28,474 bases of DNA from Candidatus Humimicrobium oleiphilum (GTDB taxonomy: Bacteria > Actinomycetota > Humimicrobiia > Humimicrobiales > Humimicrobiaceae). The position numbers were made by a program, and so were the translations under genes. Under the pieces are notes generated by a model, which was not told the origin of the DNA, ran no database searches, and saw nothing but the letters and a program-made list of their open reading frames with translations. Positions within the stretch are counted from its first letter, which is position 1, and each line of letters begins with the position of its first letter. The stretch lies in the NCBI GenBank assembly GCA_002304935.1, contig DBPS01000012.1, forward strand, positions 11,824-40,297. Direction: 5' to 3'. Below, piece by piece: positions 1 to 7,677 of the stretch.

Positions 1-516
1 ATAATGCCAATCATCGGTATTGCGCAGGCATTTTCAACAATCACAGGTTTTAATTTTGGTGCAAAAAATTATATAAGAGTAAAAAAAGTCCTCAAAGAAT
101 CGATTATATGGACCACGATAATATCAGCACTATCTTTTATACTGATTTTTGGATTTCCCGGTTTCCTTTTAAGGATTTTCAGCAGTGACAAAAGCATGAT
201 AGATATCGGCATATTGCCGATAAGGATAGTATCATTGTTTTTTATTACCCTCGGTGTCCAGATAGTAGGCGGCACTTTTTTCCAGGCAATAGGAAAAGCA
301 ATCCCTGCTTTGATACTGAATATATCAAGACAGGTTATTTTCCTGATACCGGCGATTATAATCCTCCCATTATTTATGGGATTAAACGGCGTATGGTTTT
401 CCATGCCTTTAAGCGATATTCTGTCGACGATAATGACAGTTATTTTTATTTTTTATGAACTAAGGGTAATAAGAAAACTTCAGGTAAAGACTGATTTAGA
501 GATTGAAACAAATTAA
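1..516 (+). CDS. MATE family efflux transporter, C-terminal part (5' truncated by window edge)
   Basis: This is the C-terminal 170 or so residues of a multidrug and toxic compound extrusion (MATE) transporter, a membrane antiporter that exports cationic compounds using a Na+ or H+ gradient. The frame is open to the first base, so the real start lies outside the window. The visible opening MPIIGIAQAFSTITGFNFGA matches the MATE block of the form PxxGIxQGxxPIxGFNYGA, followed by a basic stretch KNYIRVKKVLK that is usual in this family. At least three hydrophobic membrane segments follow, and the protein ends in a short charged cytoplasmic tail. A minus-strand tautomerase gene converges on it 5 bp downstream. 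Family assignment is firm. Substrate cannot be told. Confidence 0.88.
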   Translation: MMPIIGIAQAFSTITGFNFGAKNYIRVKKVLKESIIWTTIISALSFILIFGFPGFLLRIFSSDKSMIDIGILPIRIVSLFFITLGVQIVGGTFFQAIGKAIPALILNISRQVIFLIPAIIILPLFMGLNGVWFSMPLSDILSTIMTVIFIFYELRVIRKLQVKTDLEIETN

Positions 517-521
517 TTTAT

Positions 522-710
522 TTATTTTTTATCGGATACCAGTATTCCACCTTTAGAAATATTTGTCCTTGGCAAATCAATAAATAAAATATGGACCGCT
601 TCCTTTTGTACTTTACCTACTTCAGAGATAACATCAGTTATCCTGGAAGCCATCTCTCTTTTTTGATCTTCAGTCCTGCCATCTAAGCAATAGATATTGA
701 CATAAGGCAT
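522..710 (-). CDS. 4-oxalocrotonate tautomerase-like small protein
   Basis: Tautomerase-superfamily protein of about 62 residues. An upstream in-frame ATG at 725 exists, but ATG 710 is chosen because it has GGGAGA six or so bases upstream on the minus strand. It also gives MPYVNIY, placing the catalytic Pro at position 1 after Met removal. Known family residues: Pro1 is present, and Arg11 is present (counting from Pro1, in LDGRTEDQK). The residue at the usual Arg39 position appears to be His (EAVHILFID). The C-terminal GG turn (SKGGIL) is kept. The family uses Pro1 to move double bonds in enol or keto acids. With Arg39 replaced, the substrate may not be 4-oxalocrotonate. It is a single gene, convergent with the MATE gene and divergent from the reductase gene. 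Confidence 0.82.
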   Translation of the reverse strand: MPYVNIYCLDGRTEDQKREMASRITDVISEVGKVQKEAVHILFIDLPRTNISKGGILVSDKK

Positions 711-855
711 TTTATCTCCCTTCATATGAATCCAATTGAATTATTTATAAAATAATTTAATATTATTAATTATAAAGCAAACTAAATAAAGATATTTATT
801 TATAAAAGCTTTTTATGGATATAATTGTTTATTTTTAAGAAAGACAGGGGTTGTC

Positions 856-1539
856 GTGCCAAACTTACAATTACTTAGAAAAGAAGAGGTATCAAAAAGT
901 GTATATTCTTTTTATTTTGAAAACATTGATTTTTTAGAATGGAAAGCTGGACAGTATATCCAGTTATTTGTCCCTCATGAAAAACCAGATAGCAGAGGAA
1001 TAAAAAGATTTTTTTCAATTTCTTCTGCCCCTTTTGAGAAAAAAATTGTAATCACGACAAGGATAGAGACAGAGAACTCTTCTTCATTTAAAAAAGCATT
1101 AAATGAATTAAAAACCGGTGATACAATAGAATGTTCACAGCCTAATGGCAAATTTATTATAGAAGACTTAAGCAGAAGAATCATATTTATTGCGGGAGGT
1201 ATAGGAATTACGCCGATAAGATCTATTCTTCTGGATATGTTCCATAATAAAAAAGCATTTCAGGCAGATCTTTTATATGCTAACAGGGATTCTGATGTTG
1301 CTTTTAAGAAAGAAATCGAAGAAATTGAGAATTCCGGGGACAGTTTTAAAATACATTATTTTGTTGATCCAAGGTTTATCTGCGAAGAGGAACTTGATAA
1401 GATTTATGAAACTTATGATGATAAAATTTATTATCTTTCAGGACCTATAAAGATGATTAAAGCGATAGAAGAAATATTTCATAAAAAAGGCGTTTCAAAA
1501 GAAAATATTAAAACAGATTATTTCCCAGGATATGATTAA
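856..1539 (+). CDS. FAD/NAD(P)-binding oxidoreductase of the ferredoxin-NADP reductase superfamily
   Basis: A 227-residue stand-alone reductase module. The N-terminal half is an FAD-binding barrel with the flavin motif RFFS at residues 51-54 (family RxYS). The C-terminal half is an NAD(P)-binding fold with AGGIGITP at 113-120 and YYLSGP near 193. It ends in DYFPGY, close to the ExFxGY ending common in this superfamily. No [2Fe-2S] domain is fused, so it should pass electrons from NAD(P)H to a separate carrier. The start is GTG at 856, preceded by ACAGGGG about 5 bases upstream. Desulfoferrodoxin follows 114 bp downstream on the same strand with no visible terminator, which suggests a role in superoxide reduction. 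That role is inference; ferredoxin or rubredoxin reduction is equally possible. Confidence 0.85.
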   Translation: MPNLQLLRKEEVSKSVYSFYFENIDFLEWKAGQYIQLFVPHEKPDSRGIKRFFSISSAPFEKKIVITTRIETENSSSFKKALNELKTGDTIECSQPNGKFIIEDLSRRIIFIAGGIGITPIRSILLDMFHNKKAFQADLLYANRDSDVAFKKEIEEIENSGDSFKIHYFVDPRFICEEELDKIYETYDDKIYYLSGPIKMIKAIEEIFHKKGVSKENIKTDYFPGYD

Positions 1540-1653
1540 ATAATGATAAATAAGAAATTCATATCCAAGCAAGATTATCCGATTTGTTGAAATAAATAAA
1601 TAAAAAATTTAATATTGCTTTTAATAAATAACAAAAAAACGGAAAGAGGGAAA

Positions 1654-2034
1654 ATGACAAAGTTACTACAGATTTACAAGTGCGAAGTGTGCGGCAATAT
1701 AGTCGAGATGATCCATGAAGGGGCAGGAGAAATGGTTTGCTGCAATCAGCCCATGAAACTTTATGAAGAAAATACTGTTGACGCTGCCCTGGAAAAACAT
1801 GTTCCGGTTTTTGAAGCCAAAGATAATATAGTTAACGTAATAGTAGGAAGTGTTATGCATCCGATGGAAGAAAAGCATTACATTGAATGGATTGAAATCA
1901 TCGATGAGAGCGGCAAAGCATATAGGAAGTTTTTAAAACCCGGAGATAAGCCGGAAGCACAGTTCTGTGTTGATATTGCTGGCAGGCTGACTGTAAGGGA
2001 GTATTGCAACCTTCATGGATTATGGAAAGCTTAG
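1654..2034 (+). CDS. dfx: Desulfoferrodoxin (two-iron superoxide reductase)
   Basis: Superoxide reductase of 126 residues, which reduces superoxide to peroxide without making O2. The N-terminal desulforedoxin-like centre I is intact: C10 and C13 (CEVC), then C29 and C30 (CC). Centre II ligands are H49 in EKHVPV, H69 and H75 in MHPMEEKHY, C118 and H121 in REYCNLHG. Glu47-Lys48, important near the active site in the family, are both present. Start ATG 1654 is chosen over an upstream in-frame TTG at 1615 because GGAAAGAGGG lies just before it and the family begins at this point. The TIGR02757 gene starts 8 bp after the stop, so the two are probably co-transcribed. The electron donor may be the upstream reductase or a rubredoxin. 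Confidence 0.96.
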   Translation: MTKLLQIYKCEVCGNIVEMIHEGAGEMVCCNQPMKLYEENTVDAALEKHVPVFEAKDNIVNVIVGSVMHPMEEKHYIEWIEIIDESGKAYRKFLKPGDKPEAQFCVDIAGRLTVREYCNLHGLWKA

Positions 2035-2042
2035 AAGCTTAA

Positions 2043-2834
2043 ATGGACATATTCAAAGAGCTGGAAAATATTTATTTACATTATAATGACAAAAAATATG
2101 TCCATCCTGATCCGCTTGAATTTCTTTACGATTATGAAGATTTAAAAGACAGGGAAATCGTCGGGATAATATCTGCTCTTCTTGCTTATGGGCGCGTTGC
2201 TCAAATATTAAAAAGCATAAGGATTATTTTAAAAGAGATGCAGAACCCATACGATTTCCTTGTCAGCATTGATGAGAAACATCTAAAAGATATTTTTAAA
2301 GATTTTGTGCATAGATTTACTACTGACAGCGAAGTAGTCCTGCTACTTACCGCATTAAAAAATATAATCAGCCGGTATGGCACAATAGGGCAGTGTTTTT
2401 ACAGTATTTATGACGATAATGATAAAAATATTTTTAATTCACTAAACAGATTTATAAAAATTATCGGCAATGAAATAAATGATAATTTCAACTCTCTTGT
2501 CTCAAAGCCTGATGGAAGCAGCGCTTATAAAAGGTTTAATCTTTTTTTAAGATGGATGGTAAGAAAGGATAATGTTGATCCGGGTGGCTGGGATTTTATC
2601 CCTAAATCAAAACTGCTTATTCCCCTTGATACACATATGTACAGGATATGCTGTGAATTCAGTTTTACCCGAAGGAAACAGGCAGGTATAAAGAGCGTAA
2701 TTGAAATAACTGATTGTTTCAGGGAAATAAATCCCGAAGATCCTGTAAAGTATGATTTTGCACTGACCAGGGCAAGCATGCATGACAGGGAAAAATTAAA
2801 TGTTTTATTTAATAATTGTAAAAACTTTTCATGA
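2043..2834 (+). CDS. TIGR02757 (DUF2400) family protein, function not established
   Basis: A 263-residue protein recognised from the DUF2400/TIGR02757 pattern. Seen here: HPDPLEFLYDYED near residue 20, KRFNLFLRWMVRKDNVDPG near 165-185, a PLDTHMYRIC block near 195, and DPVKYDFAL near the C-terminus. The PLDTHMYR segment resembles the VDTHxxR block of HhH-GPD DNA glycosylases such as endonuclease III, so a helix-hairpin-helix-related fold is possible. That is inference and no activity is known to me. No clear Shine-Dalgarno is seen, and the start lies 8 bp after dfx, consistent with translational coupling. There are no cysteines in a [4Fe-4S] arrangement at the C-terminus, unlike endonuclease III. 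Confidence 0.8.
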   Translation: MDIFKELENIYLHYNDKKYVHPDPLEFLYDYEDLKDREIVGIISALLAYGRVAQILKSIRIILKEMQNPYDFLVSIDEKHLKDIFKDFVHRFTTDSEVVLLLTALKNIISRYGTIGQCFYSIYDDNDKNIFNSLNRFIKIIGNEINDNFNSLVSKPDGSSAYKRFNLFLRWMVRKDNVDPGGWDFIPKSKLLIPLDTHMYRICCEFSFTRRKQAGIKSVIEITDCFREINPEDPVKYDFALTRASMHDREKLNVLFNNCKNFS

Positions 2835-2939
2835 TTATTATATTTAAATAATATTTGGATATTTGTGCTGATTGTTTGATACAATGATTTGAAATAAAAA
2901 TAATACGATAGTTAAAAAAAGAACTGAAAGGAGCTATTA

Positions 2940-4217
2940 ATGGGTCGCAAGCTTAAGTATCTGATGGTTTTTATAGCAATACTTACCCTGTCCGCTGTAT
3001 TAATCCCTTCCAGCCTCGGAGCTGATTCCACTGCTCAGGTTAGAGCTTTTGTCACAAGTTTTTATATAAACTGCCTCGAAAGATCTCCGGATGCCCAGGG
3101 ACTTGATTCATGGACAAGCCAGCTTGTAAATAAGGTTAAAACAGGTGCTGATGTTGCAAAAGGAATAGTTCTAAGTGATGAATTCAAAGGAAAAAAATAT
3201 GACAATAGCTCCTTTGTAAAGATAATGTACAAAGCTTTTTTTAACAGAGATGCAGATAGTACAGGATATAGTATATGGCTTGGCAAACTGAATTCAGGGG
3301 TATCGCGTGAAAAAGTACTGGACGGATTTCTTCAGTCTCAGGAATTTGCAGCTCTTTGCTCAGCTTATGGAATAGTGCCATATGCAGGTGCTCCTGCTTC
3401 CTCAGGTTCTTCAGGCTCAGTATGGCAGCAGAACGGTCTGGGCAGCAACAGTGGATTTGTTGCCGGCAATAAGGTCAACTTCATTTTATGGGGTGATGAC
3501 AGTGCTTTTGACAGACCCGGCGGAAGAGTAAGCGGAAGAACAGATATCAATATATTCGTACACCTGAATCTTGATACAGGAAAAGCTATTCTTGTTCCCA
3601 TTCCCAGAGATACCTGGGCAGCAATACCGGGATACAAGACACAAAAAATTAACGGAGCTCATGCAATAGGCGGAAACGCTCTTGCAGAATCTGCATTTGA
3701 AAGCTTTACAGGGATACCGATTGATTTTTATGCTGTTACTGATTTTGACGGATTCAAACCGTTGATTGATTTTTTTGGCGGGGTTACAGTTACAGTAGAG
3801 GAAGATATTGCTGATAGTTTTTCAGGCTGTTATCTCGCAAGAGGGACCCATCATATAAATGGTGAACAGGCTCTTGCATTATGCAGGGCCAGACATGGCA
3901 GATCATTATATGGAGGCGGAGCATATTCAAGGGAAATGCAGGCTGCAATGCTTATTGTCAATCTTCTTCAGCAGAAAAAAGATATGGTAAGCCTGTCAAA
4001 TCTTCCTGATTTTTTAAACAAACTGACCAGTTTTATCTGGACTAATATTTCTATTGAACAGGCAAGGCAGATATTACCGGTACTTGCTTCTATGGGTGAA
4101 GGAGATTTTTCGATCCAGAGATTTAATTCCTGGCCCCAGAGTTTCGGCTCTGCAAGTGCTGTAGGATATGATAATGCTGTTAAAAATCAGTTTTTCTCCT
4201 GGGTATCCAGCCAATAG
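2940..4217 (+). CDS. Secreted DUF4214 - LytR-CpsA-Psr (LCP) domain protein
   Basis: A 425-residue exported protein. Residues 1-28 form a signal peptide (basic RKLK, hydrophobic core, cleavage near GA/D at 28-29). Residues about 35-145 look like a DUF4214 domain, with two similar blocks: SFYINCLERSPDAQGLDSW and AFFNRDADSTGYSIWLGKL. A Ser/Gly-rich linker (150-175) leads into an LCP domain: GRTDINIF (199-206), IPRDT (221-225), KINGAHAIGG, GIPIDFYAVTDFDGF and GVTVTVEEDI. LCP enzymes transfer lipid-linked polymers to peptidoglycan. The phosphate-binding RxR is present (316-318), but the usual D-x-x-R-x-x-RQ segment reads GGGAYSREMQ, so activity is uncertain. Start ATG has GAAAGGAG upstream. A strong terminator follows at 4259-4300. 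Confidence 0.85.
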   Translation: MGRKLKYLMVFIAILTLSAVLIPSSLGADSTAQVRAFVTSFYINCLERSPDAQGLDSWTSQLVNKVKTGADVAKGIVLSDEFKGKKYDNSSFVKIMYKAFFNRDADSTGYSIWLGKLNSGVSREKVLDGFLQSQEFAALCSAYGIVPYAGAPASSGSSGSVWQQNGLGSNSGFVAGNKVNFILWGDDSAFDRPGGRVSGRTDINIFVHLNLDTGKAILVPIPRDTWAAIPGYKTQKINGAHAIGGNALAESAFESFTGIPIDFYAVTDFDGFKPLIDFFGGVTVTVEEDIADSFSGCYLARGTHHINGEQALALCRARHGRSLYGGGAYSREMQAAMLIVNLLQQKKDMVSLSNLPDFLNKLTSFIWTNISIEQARQILPVLASMGEGDFSIQRFNSWPQSFGSASAVGYDNAVKNQFFSWVSSQ

Positions 4218-4258
4218 AGAAGAATAAGGATTAGCTGTCTGTTATAATTTATTTATAA

Positions 4259-4300
4259 AAAAACTGACCCGGTTAAGTAAAATAAACCGGGTCAGTTTTT
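4259..4300 (+). terminator. Rho-independent terminator after the LCP gene
   Basis: A 16-bp perfect inverted repeat with arms 4259-4274 and 4285-4300. The GC-rich core is ACTGACCCGGTT paired with AACCGGGTCAGT, and the loop is 10 nt. The 3' arm ends in TTTTT and the 5' arm begins with AAAAA, so it could stop transcription in both directions. It separates the LCP gene from the esterase gene and is by far the strongest terminator-like hairpin I saw in the window. Confidence 0.92.
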
Positions 4301-4412
4301 CAATTTTCGCATAATTAATGTTCTTTGATTTTGTATTAAATATTTGTGAAAAAATTAATTAATTGATTTAAAATAGGATTAAATAATTATTATCAAATCC
4401 CTGGAGGCAGCC

Positions 4413-5369
4413 ATGCTTGTCGATATGTCTTATGAAGAATTATTAAATTATTTACCTGTGCAATACAAGGAAAAAGATTTTGATGGTTTCTGGAAGGAGA
4501 CAGTGGAAAATGCAAATGCTGAACCTTTAAATGAGCAGATAGAACGGATTGATTACATTGTTAAAGAAATAGAAGCTTTTAAAGTGTATTTTGATGGATT
4601 TTCGGCTGGAAGGATCTGCGGTTATTATCTGCTCCCAAAAACAAAACCTCCTTTTCCTGTAATACTTTATTTTCACGGGTATGGAGATAACAAACAGAAA
4701 ATAAATTATTATCTGAAATGGCTGTTAATGGGGTATGCTGTTCTTGCGATAGACATCAGGGGCCAGAATGGAGAATCCTTTGATGGCAGGACATATCCTC
4801 CGCCATCAGCAGTAGGTTTAATGACGAAAGGCATTTTTTCCAAATTTGATTATTATTACAGATTTGTATACATGGATTGCATAAAAGCTATAAATTTTCT
4901 GGAGAAAAGAGATGAAATAGATATAAAAAGGCTTTGCCTTACAGGTTTAAGCCAGGGAGGAGGCCTTTCACTGGCGACAGCTGCACTTGATAGCAGGCCA
5001 AAACTGGTAATAGCCGAGGTTCCTTATTTATGCCACTACAAAAGAGCTGTGGAGTGGGCTGAAGAATTTTCAAACATAACCTATTTTGAATTTCAAAGTA
5101 TAATAAAAAAATTCCCGGACCGGGAAAAAGAAATGTTCAGGACTCTGAGTTATTTTGACAACCTTAATCTTGCAGACCGCATTAAATCCCACACTATTGT
5201 ATCCTGTGCAATGAAAGACCTTTGTACTCCTCCTTCAACAATTTTTGCAGTTTACAATCATATTGCTGCAAAAAAAGAAATGATAACCATGCCATATTAT
5301 GGCCATAGCTGGGAAACTTTTATAAATTTTGAGGAAAAAAGACTGGAAAATATTAAAAAATATCTTTAA
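4413..5369 (+). CDS. CE7-type acetyl xylan esterase / cephalosporin-C deacetylase family alpha/beta hydrolase
   Basis: A 318-residue cytoplasmic alpha/beta hydrolase, the usual length for carbohydrate esterase family 7. Motifs seen: oxyanion HGYG (88-91), the family-specific RGQ (116-118, in DIRGQNGES), nucleophile elbow GLSQGG with Ser180, Asp269 in MKDLCTPP, and His298 in YYGHSW. These form a complete catalytic triad. No signal peptide is present, so substrates are probably short acetylated oligosaccharides or other small acetyl esters inside the cell. ATG has CCCTGGAGG upstream. It stands alone between the LCP terminator and a lipoprotein gene, with no glycoside hydrolase next to it, so the physiological substrate is open. 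Confidence 0.9.
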   Translation: MLVDMSYEELLNYLPVQYKEKDFDGFWKETVENANAEPLNEQIERIDYIVKEIEAFKVYFDGFSAGRICGYYLLPKTKPPFPVILYFHGYGDNKQKINYYLKWLLMGYAVLAIDIRGQNGESFDGRTYPPPSAVGLMTKGIFSKFDYYYRFVYMDCIKAINFLEKRDEIDIKRLCLTGLSQGGGLSLATAALDSRPKLVIAEVPYLCHYKRAVEWAEEFSNITYFEFQSIIKKFPDREKEMFRTLSYFDNLNLADRIKSHTIVSCAMKDLCTPPSTIFAVYNHIAAKKEMITMPYYGHSWETFINFEEKRLENIKKYL

Positions 5370-5465
5370 AAATAAAAATATTTTTACCAATAATTAATAA
5401 TCATAATTATTAATGTTATTATTTATTATCAATATCTATCTATGAATTTTAATTAAGGAGAAAAA

Positions 5466-6773
5466 TTGGCTGAAAAAAATTTTTTCAAAAAATTCTTCAC
5501 AACATTGATAGTTTTATTTATTGCAACTGGTTTATTTGTTTCTGTCACAGGATGCAAAGTTGAAACTTCTTTCGGGGAACTTGTAATCTGTGAATCCTTA
5601 AACCAGGATACTTTTGAGCCGGTAAATCCAAAAAATGAATATGAGATGTCTGTAAAGCAAATTAACGCTACAATAAATCTTGTAAATATCAGGGGGACGG
5701 ATTCATATAGATTTGTATGGAAAAATTCAGAAACAAATGAGGTAATATCAGAATTCACAGGCAGCTACAAAGAAGGAGAAAATGGTTATTTAAAAGGCTG
5801 GTTTTCATCAACGATTTTTGTTCCCCAGGATGGCGTATATCTTGCAGTTCCGGGTAACTATATTACTGAATTTTATCACAATGACGAACTTAAATCCTCG
5901 GCAGGCTTTATAATCAAAGAACCTGAAGCAAAAATATTGCAGGTAGTTTTGACAAATGAGACAAACGAATTTTTTGAACCATCTGCACCTCAGCAGGTTT
6001 TTCAGGGAGATGAAAAAATATTTGCATGTATCCAGACAGATTTTCTTGTAGCCGGAAGCAGAATTGCTGCAAAATGGTATGATCCGGATGGGCAGGTAAT
6101 ACTTGAAACTCCTTTTGAAGTCCCGGAATCTTTTTATGAAGATTCATGGATAGCTTTTAATCTGGAAAGCGCCGAAAAGAAACCTCTGGCTATGGGATCT
6201 TATAAAGTTGAGATTTATTATAATGATATTAAATACAACGAATACCTGTTTTCAATAGAAGAAGATGCTGCGGAAAAAACAAACTCACTTTTTGAGCAGC
6301 AGAATATGTTTACTGAAGCAAGCGAGACATATAAATTTATTATTGGATATCCGGATGACTTTGAATACACATGGGAACCTGATGTAGATAGTGCTAATGT
6401 AACTTTTATTCCCAAAGATGAAAAAATAGCTTATACGTTGCTTATGCAAATCGTACTTAAAAACAATGAATATTATCCTGATAATGATGATGAACTGGCT
6501 TCTCTTATGGATGAGCTGGCAGTAACTGTGGGACCTGAAATGACAAAAACCGAAGCAGAGATAAGCGAAAAGAGGCTTGTAGATGGTACAGAATACAAAG
6601 AATATAAATACTACCTTACAGATGAGCAGGAAGAAGAATTCGGATTAATAACAAGTGCAATATTCAAACTGGACAGGCTATATATTTTCCTGGGATTTAC
6701 CCATGAAACCTATTATGAAGAATTTAATTCTGCTTATTACGGAAGTCTTGCACAATTAAAATTTGCAGAATAA
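5466..6773 (+). CDS. Putative lipoprotein with two similar beta-rich repeats
   Basis: I do not recognise a named family. The 435-residue protein begins at TTG with TAAGGAG upstream. It has a lipoprotein signal: basic N-terminus, hydrophobic stretch 11-27 and lipobox VSVTGC with Cys30, so it should be anchored on the outer face of the membrane. Residues about 45-150 and 150-272 look like an internal duplication: PGNYITEFYHNDELKSSAGF in the first corresponds to MGSYKVEIYYNDIKYNEYLF in the second, each preceded by a W-containing strand (RFVWKN, AAKWYD). The C-terminal 145 residues are acidic and contain GYPDDFEYTWEPDVDSA, perhaps a separate PsbP/Mog1-like domain (guess). The gene converges on the ABC-2 operon. 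Confidence 0.82.
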   Translation: MAEKNFFKKFFTTLIVLFIATGLFVSVTGCKVETSFGELVICESLNQDTFEPVNPKNEYEMSVKQINATINLVNIRGTDSYRFVWKNSETNEVISEFTGSYKEGENGYLKGWFSSTIFVPQDGVYLAVPGNYITEFYHNDELKSSAGFIIKEPEAKILQVVLTNETNEFFEPSAPQQVFQGDEKIFACIQTDFLVAGSRIAAKWYDPDGQVILETPFEVPESFYEDSWIAFNLESAEKKPLAMGSYKVEIYYNDIKYNEYLFSIEEDAAEKTNSLFEQQNMFTEASETYKFIIGYPDDFEYTWEPDVDSANVTFIPKDEKIAYTLLMQIVLKNNEYYPDNDDELASLMDELAVTVGPEMTKTEAEISEKRLVDGTEYKEYKYYLTDEQEEEFGLITSAIFKLDRLYIFLGFTHETYYEEFNSAYYGSLAQLKFAE

Positions 6774-6884
6774 TTAAGTCATGAAAAATAATTGAAATCA
6801 TGGGGTCTCATATTGAAAAATATTTTGCTCTCACACGATTTCATATTAAAAAGATCGGATAGTATAAGTTGGATATTCTTTATA

Positions 6885-7670
6885 TTATTTATATTTCCAT
6901 TTTGTAAGAATATTTTCCCTGTCAAATACCCTGACTGCGATTTTTAGCGTTAAAGGACAGATAGCGATTAATACAGCACAAGCTATAACAAGATAGATAA
7001 TATTCATCAGAAATAATCCAGCAATCTGCATCCCTATGATTGCATAAATAGGGAGTATGACTGCAGAACCAATACCCTGGGCAGATCTTAAATCAGTTGT
7101 TTTAGATGATATGATTATACTTACCATTGTTATTATAAATGAAATTGCCGGACTCAGGACAAAAGCTACAATACACCACTCGACATTAGGCAGTATCAGA
7201 TAACCTAGTTTCGGATAAGATAATATATCCAGTGTCACTGATAATAATATAAAGTTAAAAGTTGATATTACTATCGATGGAATGAACGAAGTCAGTGTTT
7301 TGCCCAGAAGCAGCTCTTTTGTTTTAATGGGAGTGGCAAGAAGAGGTTCAAGTGTCCTGCTTTCTTTTTCAAGAGTTATGGATGTCGGAGCAATCAGGCT
7401 GGGAATCATTGCAGGCACCAGAAGTAAAAAAATCAGCAGCTGTTTGCTTAAGAAAATGATCATCGCAGAAAAAGGATCATGGCCTGGCAGTAATTTTGAG
7501 AATATTTCTGCTGCGTCCGGATCTGCGGTAATTCCTGAACTTCCCACTGTCAGCCCTACTGGTAACAGAATGCAGAAAATAATGCTAAGGATAATAGTCG
7601 GAGTCCATATGCTTTTATTTTTTATTACTTCTTTTATTTCTTTTTTAAATATTATAAGGGCGTTCTTCAT
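6885..7670 (-). CDS. ABC-2 type transporter permease
   Basis: A 261-residue integral membrane protein with about six hydrophobic segments. It starts with a basic cytoplasmic leader (MKNALIIFKKEIKEVIKNKS) typical of ABC-2 permeases. The block EKESRTLEPLLATPIKTKE followed by LLLGK, after the second or third membrane segment, is a hallmark of NatB/ABC-2 exporter permeases. The gene starts only 7 bp after the stop of the ATPase gene upstream on the same strand, so the two form one exporter. The usual cargo in this family ranges from Na+ to peptides and antibiotics, and nothing here indicates which. Confidence 0.88.
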   Translation of the reverse strand: MKNALIIFKKEIKEVIKNKSIWTPTIILSIIFCILLPVGLTVGSSGITADPDAAEIFSKLLPGHDPFSAMIIFLSKQLLIFLLLVPAMIPSLIAPTSITLEKESRTLEPLLATPIKTKELLLGKTLTSFIPSIVISTFNFILLSVTLDILSYPKLGYLILPNVEWCIVAFVLSPAISFIITMVSIIISSKTTDLRSAQGIGSAVILPIYAIIGMQIAGLFLMNIIYLVIACAVLIAICPLTLKIAVRVFDRENILTKWKYK

Positions 7671-7677
7671 TTAATAT

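Noticed and set aside
820..825. TATAAT upstream of the reductase gene
   Set aside because: No -35 hexamer at the right distance and no TG extension; such hexamers are frequent by chance in AT-rich spacers.
5393..5414. 9-bp AT-only hairpin (ATTAATAAT/ATTATTAAT) after the esterase gene
   Set aside because: No GC pairs and no clear T-run, so it is too weak to call a terminator in this composition.
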